Positions 1 to 8,926 of a DNA stretch of 43,327 nt are shown here, one piece after another. The position numbers and the translations under genes are program-made. Numbering within the stretch: position 1 is the stretch's first letter; each line of letters begins with the position of its first letter. Under the pieces are notes generated by a model. The model did not search any database. It was given only the letters and a program-made list of their open reading frames with translations, and had not been told where the DNA came from. Origin of the DNA: Guillardia theta CCMP2712 (Eukaryota; Cryptophyceae; Pyrenomonadales; Geminigeraceae); contig NW_005434644.1 of the NCBI RefSeq assembly GCF_000315625.1, positions 457,941-501,267 on the forward strand. Direction: 5' to 3'.

Positions 1-561
1 AACCTGACTCCATACACATTCGATATCTGCTCGATGCAAGAACTCCCCATCCCTTGACCCCTGCCGCCACTCCCATCATTCTTCTGCATTCTCCCCTCCC
101 TTCCTCCCACTTCCCCCCCGCCCCCCCGCCCCCCCTCCCCAAACTGAGAAACCAACTTACTGCTTCCCCCCCCCCTCCTCCAACGAGCTCCTCTCCTCTC
201 CCTTCCCCTGCTCACTTGGTTGATCGGTACTTCTCAGCAGCGTACACAGCATCGGAGCCTATCGAGACTTTGTCGGCCCCCGACCTGCAAGGCAACCCGG
301 TCGATGATGAGGCGACAATGACAGGGAAGACGGGAAGGGAATACGACAAGAGGAGGAGAGGCAGGAGCGAGAGGTAGGGGGATGGTGAGGAGAGGAGAAG
401 AGGAGGGAGAGGAAGGAGGCGAGGAGGGAGGAAGAGGGTCATAGATACTGTACCTGAAGTAGGAGGTCGCAACATCCAGCGCTGAGTGAAAGACTCCCTT
501 GCTGAAATGGGCGCAAGTTAATGATTCCTGCTGCTGCTACCGCTCCTCCTCCTCGTACTAT

Positions 562-643
<82 letters not shown>

Positions 644-883
644 CCTCTTCGTCCTCTTGCTTCTGCTACTGCTTCCCATCCCTTCCTCCCTGTCCTGTTG
701 TTCTGTTCTCGTTCTCACTTGCTTCCTCTGCCACCCCTGCCCCAGCCCCCTTGTTTCCTATCCCTCAATGTTCCCATTCTCTGATCATTCCTGCATCCTC
801 TACCTGTCTGTGTAGTCTCTGATGCCTCCTCCTATACAGAGAGGAACGAACACCTGCATCGAAGGTCAAGGGGCGAGAATTAC

Positions 884-915
<32 letters not shown>

Positions 916-3173
916 CGACGACGACGACGACGACGATGATGACGATGATGATGATGATGACGACGACGATGATGATGATGACGATGATGATGATGATGAA
1001 GAAGATAATGATGACGATGATGATGACGATGACGACGACGATGATGATGAATCTCACATGCTCAGATGTAAGCTCAAGGACGCGAAGCATCGGGGCATCG
1101 ACGACATCCCCGCGGAAGCTGCAGAGTGGCCAAGGAAGGAAGTTGAGGAGGTGGACGAAGCGCAGACAGAGAACGACAGAGAGGAGGGAGAGAAGGAGGA
1201 GGAAGGGGGGGTGGCGCGAGCGGAGGAGGAGGAGCATCAGCTTGTCAGCGAGGTAACGTGACTCGAGCTAGTCAACCTTGTGATGTTGAGGAAGGTGACC
1301 TCGTCAGCCCCATCGTCGGAATATCTCCTTGCCAACTGAAATCGTCCTCCCGTTACTCCCTCACCTCCTCCTTTCCCCTCCTCTGCCACGTTCTCCTCCC
1401 CACTCCGTTCCCCCCTGCTCCACTTCTCCCCTTCCTGCTCCTTATCGTCCTTTCTTTTCCCCATTCCTCCCCCCTCTCGATCATCCTCGGCATGCACCTC
1501 GACAGGCTTTCCCAAGTTTCGAACTTCACCTCCCTCCTCCTTTTCCCTCACGTCGTACTGTAGCAAACGTAAGTGCCTTGACCTCCTCCTCCTCCTCCTC
1601 CTCCTGCTCCTGCTCCTCTCCCTCCTCTTCTCTCTCACCTGATCGCCCTTGGTGACGACAAGATCCCCCGAGTCATTCTCACGCACATCCAGACAGGCTG
1701 ATAGACCAAGTCACTGAGGAGAGACGAAATATGTGTTGAGAGGACATGGGGGCAAGGGAGGACAAAAGAGAGGGGAAGAGGAGAGGAGAGGAGAGGAGGA
1801 GGAGGAGGAGGAGGAGGAGGAGGAGGAGGAGGAGGAACAGAAAGTTCAAGAGGGAGTGAAAGAAGAGAAGGGGGGAATCACCAATGATTCGCTTCGCGAG
1901 CATCGTTCTTCCTTCGCATGAGATTGGAGGGCAGGCAGGAACGTCAGCCTGCAGCAGGCAATGATTTGATGGCGAAAGCGAGCAGGACGAGGACGAGGAG
2001 CAGCGAGAAGGGAGAAAGACGACGAGGAGAAGCAGTGAGAAGGGAGAAAGACGAGGAGGAGAAGGTGGAGTGTCAGGTGCTGGTGGTTGAGGAGGTGGAG
2101 GGAGGGAGGAGGCAGAAGGTGAAGGCAGGATGAGAAGAAGGAGAGAAAGTTGAAATTGACGAGAATGATGACAGTGATTCAGGAGAAAACAATCGCTAGA
2201 GAGTGGAAGGATGGGAGGAGGGCGAACCAATGTAGCCTGATCCAGAAATGATTTGATCAACTTCAGCCCGTTGGCTCCACCTGCAAGAAGAATGTCACGG
2301 GAATGAAAGAAAAGTTGCCCCCTCCTCCTCCTCCTCCTCCATCTCCTCCTCCTCCTTCTCCTCCTTCTCCTCCTCCTCCATCTCCTCCTCCTCCTCCTCC
2401 TCACTCTTTTCGGGGTGGAACTGAGATGCGGACACTCTTCCGTTCTGCAGCGAGGAGATGAAGGTGTTGCTGTCACTGCAGAACAGGAAGGAGGGTGAGA
2501 TGGAAAGTCTCTCAGCATCGAGCATGTCTCTTACTTCCCATAGTCTGTCACGCTCAAGACCCAGTCTGCGTTCTCGGGAGTGCGGATGGCACGAAAGCTG
2601 CCAATCGAGATTCAAAGACCTCCCTCCCTCCCTGCCTCCGCCTCCTCTCTCTTCCTCCTCTCAGCCTCGCTGTTCTTCTCAAATTCTTCTCTCCTTTTTC
2701 TCCCATCCTCCATTATTCTTCCTCTCTTCCTCTTACGAATGAACGAAGTAGAATCTATCTTCCAGCGGCTTGATGTCTTTCATCATCGGAGCATCTTTCA
2801 GAATCCTCAGGCTGTTCCACCCCTGCCAAGCCTCTCCATCAGTGACCTCTTTTCTCTCTCCTCCTCCTCCTCCTCCCCCTTTCTTCTTCCCTTGCCTCGC
2901 CTCCTCCCGCTTTGCCTTGCCACCCGCCCCCCTCCTTCTCTCCCCCCCCGCTTCTCCTCTCTTCCTGTTCTAGCACCATGTGAGGGACGCTGACGGAGGT
3001 GTCGCTGAACTTGCCAACGATGCCGGGAACGATCCCGAGCCCTGCATGGCGTGACGAGAAGCTCAAGAGGAGCAAGGGGAAGTTCTGACCTGCCAATCCA
3101 GGCGTCTCCTCCGATCCTTCAAACAGGGACTGAAAAGAATGATCCATGAGAAGACAACAGCATCGAGAAACAA

Positions 3174-3215
<42 letters not shown>

Positions 3216-3772
3216 ACGAGGGAACACATCAGTGGATTGTATTGGTAGGCTGACCTGCATTCCTAGACAAATTCCGTAGAATGCACGGCCGGACTTGAGG
3301 TATGCCCTGCAGGGAAAAGAGAGATCACAAGGCAAACAAGGCTACAGGGAGGAGGAGGAGGAGGAGGAGGAGGAGGAGGAGGAGGGCAGCATCTCACTTG
3401 AGAGGTTCGAAGAAGCCCTTCTTATGAAGGTTGTCGATGCAGACCCCGAAGCTTCCGACGCCTGAGAAAACAGTCAACGGAGGGGTAAAGCACGTTTCGA
3501 TGAGAGGATGGTTATGAAATGGTTGCCTTAGGATCGGCAGCGGATGAAGAGATTTTTTCTTCCTCGTTGTACTCCTCCACCCTTCCCCTTCCTCCTCCAC
3601 AAAGATTTCGCACAAAGGTTGGCCGGGTCTCACCAGGGAAGATGAGGATGTGTGCTTGACTGATGTCGTCTGCTGTCTTCACATCCTCGATATCGCATCC
3701 TGCCCTCACCAGCGCATTCCGCAGTGACCGGATGTTCCCAGCGCCATAGTCCAGCAGCGATACCCTCACCAT
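1..3772 (-). CDS. HIS7: Imidazole glycerol phosphate synthase, fused HisH-HisF (3' end missing)
   Basis: This gene encodes the bifunctional enzyme of histidine synthesis: a glutamine amidotransferase half (HisH) feeds ammonia to a cyclase half (HisF) that makes IGP and AICAR. I traced 18 exons: 3634-3772, 3398-3461, 3255-3306, 3090-3129, 2977-3041, 2737-2822, 2535-2597, 2405-2475, 2237-2280, 1882-1948, 1639-1697, 1498-1557, 1277-1335, 1058-1118, 804-853, 454-501, 216-284 and 1-42. Phases agree throughout. Visible motifs are LLDYGAGN at the start, FPGVGSFG, the nucleophile cysteine in GICLGMQ, GWNSL, FYFVHS and QFHPEKSG, then for HisF LAKRIIACLDVR, DEVTFLNIT, VPLCIGGGIRDYTD and SGADKVSIGSDAVYAAE. 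The ATG at 3772 is the first in frame and sits just before the conserved start. The last HisF exons lie beyond the left edge. Exon 9 may end at a GC donor (CAG|GCTACA) or at a GT 10 bases further on. Both lie in the HisH-HisF linker, so conservation does not decide. Confidence 0.95.
562..642. repeat. (CTGCTC)n microsatellite in a HIS7 intron
   Basis: About 13 tandem CCTGCT hexamers lie between HIS7 exons 804-853 and 454-501. Confidence 0.9.
882..1048. repeat. (GAT/GAC)n trinucleotide tract in a HIS7 intron
   Basis: Alternating blocks of ATG/GAT and ACG/GAC triplets fill most of the intron between exons 1058-1118 and 804-853. Confidence 0.9.
1795..1836. repeat. (GGA)n microsatellite in a HIS7 intron
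   Basis: It is a nearly pure GGA/GAG run. Confidence 0.85.
2321..2402. repeat. (CTC)n microsatellite in a HIS7 intron
   Basis: CTC triplets with occasional ATC and TTC run up to the donor of exon 2405-2475. Confidence 0.85.
3176..3215. repeat. (AGGAGC)n microsatellite in a HIS7 intron
   Basis: Seven tandem hexamers lie between exons 3255-3306 and 3090-3129. Confidence 0.85.
3350..3384. repeat. (GGA)n microsatellite in a HIS7 intron
   Basis: A pure GGA run lies near the donor of exon 3398-3461. Confidence 0.85.
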
Positions 3773-3963
3773 TGCCGCACGTTCAGTCTCCTTCAAGGGG
3801 ACGGTTCCTTAAAGAGGCTTAAGGCGGTTCCTTGTATTTTGATCTGATCTAATTTCAAATTATTATGGTTTATTTTAGAATCTTGACGATAAAGTTTCAA
3901 AAGTGTATGAAACCATGAGCGTTTCCTTGTGAACCCCCCCCCCCCCCCCTCTCCACCGTCATC
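3773..3963. promoter_or_regulatory. Shared divergent promoter region of HIS7 and the TACO1-like gene
   Basis: Fewer than 200 bases separate the two divergent start codons. The stretch is AT-rich around 3835-3900 and ends with a run of about 17 C residues near 3937-3953, just before the proposed plus-strand ATG. I see no clear TATA box. That it is a bidirectional promoter is inferred only from its position. Confidence 0.45.
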
Positions 3964-4947
3964 ATGTCTCCGAACTTGCGAGCGATGATGGGGAGAGCAG
4001 CGAAGAAGGCGAGCATGTTGGGGTCTTCCATGCTGATCCCTCCCCATGCTCAGCTACGTAACCCGGGATACAGCTTCATGCCCGCAATGGGGATGGCTGG
4101 CCATTCAAAGTGGCACAACATCCGGCATAAGAAGGGGGCGGAGGACGCGAAGAAATCGATCCTTTACACAAGAATCTCGTGAGTTGACGAGTGTTATGGT
4201 TGGTTGCCTTTGAGATGTGTTGAACTATCACTCCCTGGAATTATCCACAAATGCTCGCAACCCCGACATGATCTGAAATGGCCTCTGGAGGCAAGAGCAG
4301 ACCCCACGACTCTGACGAGCTTGGTTCCCAGGTCTCAGATTCGCAACGCCCTGGACCATGGAGGGAACGTACCAACGAACCTGCACCTCCAGAACGTCCT
4401 GAAGAAAGCGAAAGACCTCAAGGTCCCCAAGGAGATCATCGAACGATCGATCGAGAAGGCTATGCAGGCTAAGTCAGGTGGTGTGGCCGTGTATGAGGGG
4501 GTGGGCCCATCAGGCGTCTCTTTCATGGTCCAATGCATCACAGACAACCGCGCAAGGACATTCAGCCACCTCAAACATCTGTTCTCCAAGCACGGGGGGA
4601 ACTTGGCGGGCTCCGTTGCGTATAAGTTCAAGAAAGTCGGAGCGATTGAATTCCACAACATCTCCAAGGAGCAGGAAGAGGACTTCATGGACAAGGCGAT
4701 TTCGCTGGGAGCTGAAGAGATTGAAGGAGAAAACGGTGAATTCTCGATTGAATGCGCTCCTGACAGTTTGGGAACCGTTGTGAAGGGTCTGGAGGAATTA
4801 GGATACAGCTGTGAATCGTCACAACTTGCTTTCGTCGCAACAACTCCGATTGAAGTATCCGAAGATGCTAGGGATGCGATAAGCTCTTTCGTCGAGGACC
4901 TCGAGGGCGATGGAGATGTAGAGGCGGTATATCACGATGCAGTGTAG
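3964..4947 (+). CDS. YebC/TACO1-family translational activator
   Basis: YebC/TACO1 proteins help ribosomes translate difficult stretches in bacteria and organelles. Exon 1 (3964-4178) carries the family hallmark GHSKWHNIRHKKG after a basic leader of about 40 residues that could be an organelle presequence. Exon 2 (4332-4947) contains QIRNALDHGGN, VPKEIIERSIEKA, EGVGPSGVSFMVQ and GGNLAGSVAYKF, all typical of the family. With these borders the protein is 276 residues, near the usual 240-300. The 4332 acceptor (CCCAG) is good, but this joint leaves out the loop that normally reads like GGxDPxxN. An acceptor near 4292 would restore a short DPTT-containing piece in the same frame, so this border is uncertain. 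Several ATGs lie in exon 1 and I took the most upstream. The stop is followed by AATAAA at 5011. The neighbouring gene (5219-5389) converges on it. Confidence 0.88.
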
Positions 4948-5010
4948 TTACCAGATATACTGCTGAGACACGTACGCTTCCAAATGCGCTCCATTACACT
5001 TCAATTGAAC

Positions 5011-5016
5011 AATAAA
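5011..5016 (+). terminator. AATAAA polyadenylation signal of the TACO1-like gene
   Basis: A canonical AATAAA lies 64 bases past the TAG stop. The convergent small gene has its own signal about 185 bases away on the other strand. Confidence 0.6.
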
Positions 5017-5196
5017 GAACTCTTTTGACGTTCCAGTTAGTCTGACGTACGAATTCAGTGTTCTTCTCTTTCAATGGACTTTCGATCTCGATCTCCTTGT
5101 CTGTGACGTAGATGATCACAAAATGTCTCTTTGGCTTTTCTAAACATTGAAGTTTTGATCCATAGGCAAGTTACACAAGTGTTCAAAGAATACTCT

Positions 5197-5202
5197 TTTA
5201 TT
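5197..5202 (-). terminator. AATAAA polyadenylation signal of the minus-strand 56-residue protein gene
   Basis: TTTATT on the plus strand reads AATAAA on the gene strand, about 17 bases after the TAA stop at 5219-5221. Confidence 0.6.
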
Positions 5203-5218
5203 AATCGCCGTACACAGT

Positions 5219-5389
5219 TTACTCGTAGAGGGACTTGGTGTAGGTGGCGGTGGCAGCAACGTAGGCATCACGAGCAGCCTTGTAGGGGCCGGTGGCGAGC
5301 TTGAGCTCGTTGGCAGCCTTCAAGTAGGCATCGCGGGTGGCGCGGTAGGTGGTGGCGTAATCCTCGAGGTCAAAGAGAAGGGCGAACAT
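5219..5389 (-). CDS. 56-residue helical protein, copy 1 of a divergent pair
   Basis: I do not recognise this protein. It starts MFALLFDLEDYATTYRATRD and ends TATYTKSLYE. It is rich in Ala, Tyr and Thr and shows an internal near-repeat, YRATRDAYLKAANELK followed by YKAARDAYVAATATYTK, which suggests two amphipathic helices. Codons are strongly C/G-ending (GCC, CTC, AAG, TAC), which fits high expression. The translated protein is identical to the gene at 6196-6366, while the DNA differs at a few silent sites. The ATG is preceded by TTCTTCAG, a good acceptor, and a donor CAG|GTAGAC at 5605, so an intron of about 214 bases in the 5' UTR is likely. Because the bases between acceptor and ATG differ between copies, the ATG is probably the true start. 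The function is unknown. Confidence 0.75.
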   Translation of the reverse strand: MFALLFDLEDYATTYRATRDAYLKAANELKLATGPYKAARDAYVAATATYTKSLYE

Positions 5390-5605
5390 TGCTGAAGAAT
5401 TCAGTCAGATTTATACCATGAGTGAACAAGAAACTGAGGAGGAAGGGACCAATGCCAAAATCAAGAGAGAACCATCGATCACAAGACATTCCAGAAGGAA
5501 GATATAGATGTAGAACACATTTCACAGGGGAATCAACGATCTTGCGATCGTAGTTTTGGACATCTGATCACAAAAGAGGAAGAACATGTTTGTTTCATGG
5601 TCTAC

Positions 5606-5969
5606 CTGCTTGTGTTGTCTGTTCCCTCTCCTCTGCCTTTTGAATAGCCAACTCCTACCCTACCCCTTTCAACACTGTACCCTCCCCACCCCCCATTTCA
5701 CATTTAGCACCCGACGTCAATTCCCAGCCAATCTGGTCAAAAAGGGGGTACAAGCATGAATTCTTTAACCGGTACCCCCGCATTCCTGACCCTACCTACA
5801 ATTCCCAATAAGGTAGCCCACCAGGGAAAAGAGCTGCATTTGCAGATGCAAGGACGGGTCCAGCACTCCCTGCTATTTCGGGTGAAAAGGGTTGAGTAAA
5901 TCATTAGTCAACACAGGGCAGCCCCACATAAAAGCGGCGCTGAGGGCGAGGGTTCGCATAGCCAGCAAG
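5606..5969. promoter_or_regulatory. Bidirectional promoter and noncoding first exons of the 56-residue protein pair
   Basis: This stretch lies between the two proposed 5' UTR introns. On the plus side CATAAAAG near 5928-5935 sits about 30 bases before a likely transcription start, and the noncoding exon ends at 5969 with AAG|GTAGGC. On the minus side a TATTCAAAA-like element lies upstream of a noncoding exon ending at 5606 with CAG|GTAGAC. The middle is C-run rich. The layout is symmetrical, as expected if the pair arose by inverted duplication including the promoter. Confidence 0.4.
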
Positions 5970-6195
5970 GTAGGCCAACAAATGCTCACCATGCGAGATG
6001 TGCAAGGATGTTGCTGTACATGTCGCTTTCGTTTACGATCCTAGTCCTTTTGTCATCTTCCCTCTGTGTGACAAGTTCATCTCCTCTCAAATTTTCATTG
6101 ATGTTCCTTCTTCTTGCCTCTTTGTCGTTTCGCAAGAGTTGCGAGATGTATACATGATAACACATCTGATTAAGACTTGACATTGTTCTTGCAGA

Positions 6196-6366
6196 ATGTT
6201 CGCCCTTCTCTTTGACCTCGAGGATTACGCCACCACCTACCGCGCCACCCGCGATGCCTACTTGAAGGCTGCCAACGAGCTCAAGCTCGCCACTGGCCCC
6301 TACAAGGCTGCTCGTGATGCCTACGTTGCTGCCACCGCAACTTACACCAAGTCCCTCTACGAGTAA
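6196..6366 (+). CDS. 56-residue helical protein, copy 2 of a divergent pair
   Basis: This encodes exactly the same 56 residues as the minus-strand gene at 5219-5389, with only a few silent third-base changes (for example ACC to ACT and GCC-ACC to GCA-ACT near the end). A 5' UTR intron from 5970 to 6194 is likely: donor AAG|GTAGGC and acceptor TTGCAG two bases before the ATG. Flanking UTR and intron sequences have drifted far more than the coding parts, so either purifying selection or gene conversion keeps the reading frame uniform. AATAAA follows at 6377. The protein family is not one I can name. A small structural or photosystem-associated helical protein would fit the size and codon bias, but that is speculation. 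Confidence 0.78.
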   Translation: MFALLFDLEDYATTYRATRDAYLKAANELKLATGPYKAARDAYVAATATYTKSLYE

Positions 6367-6376
6367 ACTTGTACAT

Positions 6377-6382
6377 AATAAA
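6377..6382 (+). terminator. AATAAA polyadenylation signal of the plus-strand 56-residue protein gene
   Basis: AATAAA lies 11 bases after the TAA stop at 6364-6366. Confidence 0.6.
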
Positions 6383-6399
6383 TTCTCATCAAAGCAATT

Positions 6400-8926
6400 T
6401 TTCTCAATTCTCGCGATTGTCTTCTATTGTGGAATTTTCGAGCTTTGATTATCAACTATGTAAGCAACTTTGAATCTGGTGGATTGAAAGGGTTGTAGCA
6501 ATGTGCCTTCGATGTTTGCACTAGGTTGCATTTTACTCTTTCAATGTCATGCCAAAGTCTATGGTGTCCTGCTCCCATGACCCATTCGGAACACTCGTTT
6601 CAAACTGAGATCAACATTCCAGAGGTTCTTGAATGTACAAAATGCAAGTACAATTATGCAAATACAACATGAGTGCGTGCGCTGGAGAGTTATGACAGCA
6701 ACAAGATGTGGAGGCAAATGAATTTTATCAATTGATCATAGATTAAGTTGAGCTCTGTAATTTGCTCCACCTGACATGAGTTACAAATTTCATTTTGCAG
6801 ATTTGATTTGACATCTATCATTTACATCGGGAAAACATCCTCCCCCTCTTCCTGCTCCTCTTCCCCCGCCTCCTGCTCCTCCTCTGCTCTTCCATCGTTC
6901 TCTCATTCTACTTCTCCTCCATACCTCTTTTACGGTACATGGAGCCAGAATACATGTCGTCAGAGCGGTAATGCTATACATCGATACAGGTCTCTAATTG
7001 AAATACTAAGTGATCTAAAGCAGTATCTGGGAACTTTGCCTCGCACCCTAACTGTGTTTTTGCTTGTTCTCTGGAGTATTTGTCCTTCTCATTTTCCATC
7101 TGCGATCTGAATGGATGATACACCGATGATAGTTTGACTGTGTCTGATTTTGTGGAATAAAAGCCACCCATTCGTCTCTGATCTTGTCTGCCCATCACAG
7201 CATGACTGTGTTATTGACATAATGCAGTTTGTGTAGAAAGTGAAAGAAGTCTGTATGCTTCCCCTCCTTTGACATGATCGTTCCTCATCTGATCCTCCCT
7301 GCCTCCCTCTCCATGTGATTGTCATTTCCATGCCATGGCTTCTTCTCTTCTCTCTGCATGCTCATCACTTGATCTCGCTTCCTATTCGCATCCTTGCCAA
7401 ATCTCAGCAGCTCCTTCCTCTCCTTCCTCTCCTTCCTCTCCTTCCTCGCATCCCAGCATCGTCAGACTTCTCATCTTCGGCCAGGTTCACCAGCAGGTTC
7501 ACCCCTTGTTGGAGCGAGCTCTTCCAATTGAATTTTCAAACATACAACGATTCAGAAAAATGCGGACTGAATGAGGGCTTGAAGGTGGGGTGGGGTAGGG
7601 TCATGGTCGGGATGGTGGATGATCGGAACCCCGGGGTGGTAGCTACGAGAGCACTCCATGAATGGGTGGGGGTGATATCACTAAAAGGGGTAGGGGCCCT
7701 GCAGGCAAATAATATGATAGGGTAGGGTGTCCAAATACATACGACCGGTGAAGAGGCGAACAGGCATTGTGACCCTGTAGTATTACAGCAATATTGAGTA
7801 AATCAGGGGGTGGGGTCTATGATGTAGCGGCAGCTGTAGAGGGTCTTTCGATCTCGAGAGGGTTTTGGAGGTTGATTGGGGTAGGGGGTTCGTCCCGAAA
7901 GTTGAATAGAATCCCACTAGGGGTGGTAGCTTGGGCAGATAGCGGTGTAGGAAGGTGGGGTGGGTGGGAATGGGTAGACCTCTAGAGGCCGGTGCCATGA
8001 TAACATTCAACCCCCTGAATCGGGACAAAAGGGGGGTAGGTGTGATACGTATAGTAGGGTCTAATCTCATAGGGATTTGGGATAATGTGGGGGTAGGGGT
8101 GGAATGAGAGGTGGTAGTGGTGGTCTGTTTGGCCGGAAAGCTGTTTGAGATGGGAGGAAGGAAACGAAGGGAGAAGAGAGGAATGGAAGAAGAATGCAAG
8201 CGAGCAGGGAAGAGAGACACAAGGATATGACGCCCCCTCATGATATTTGAAAAGGAACGTGTCAAAACAGACAAGATAGGGAATCGGCAACATCGTAAGC
8301 TGTTCAGAACTTAAGGTGAAAAATGCTTAGACGAGGCTGAATGTGAAAGCTAGAAAGAGGAGGCGGAACCCGGGCATTAATGCTCTGTGAGAAAATAGAT
8401 ATAAAACAATGTGTAGAGATAGAGAGGATCAGTTCCACCATGGCGAATGTTTGGCTAACCGGCTGTTAGGCTGTCAGAGAGTTGTGAAATGCGTGTCAAG
8501 GCTATGCTACATAGTGGACGAGATAGGAGCTAGCAGAGTCGATGTAGTGGAGGTGTCATGAGCCTGAGAGGATGCGATAACTGAGGGTGAGAGTGTGATG
8601 GGAAACAAGGGGCTACATCGCGGTGATCATGCAGGGAGCTTTGCCTCGATGTGGAATGACATGGGTGTCACAGATGAGGTTTCGCAAGCCCTGTCCTTCT
8701 CCAGCAATCCGGCGCATGCCGAGACGGCAAGCTGACTAGGAATTATAGGAAGCGCATGATCTTTGGTTGATGCTCAGCAACAAGCAGCCCACAACACACA
8801 TCGCGAAGGTTATGCTTACAATCAACACTCATGAAAGTTCCATGCCTAACGGCGAGAGGCTGGCCCAAGTTTGAAAACATCGTCGTCCTTGCGTTTGCTT
8901 TTGAAGGAACTCACAGCCAGTGAGGC
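6400..8926. other. Long stretch without a recognisable gene
   Basis: I see no convincing gene. The first part (to about 7300) is comparatively AT-rich. A (TTCCTCTCC)-type run lies near 7412-7445. From about 7570 to 8110 the plus strand is crowded with G-runs of the GGGGTAGG and GGGTGGTAG style, with open frames that look accidental. The part from 8280 to 8900 is unique sequence with no long frame and no family match by eye. It must contain the promoter of the HECT gene at its right end. Confidence 0.5.

Noticed and set aside
822-1256. Open frames encoding poly-Met/Thr or poly-Ile/Val
   Set aside because: They are translations of a GAT/GAC microsatellite lying in a HIS7 intron.
1329-1655. Plus-strand Pro/Ser-rich frames over HIS7
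   Set aside because: They are antisense to verified HIS7 exons and pyrimidine-rich introns.
7783-8293. Minus-strand Pro/Thr/Ser frames of 100-160 residues
   Set aside because: They arise from the G-run island. Both frames are equally open and neither shows a domain.
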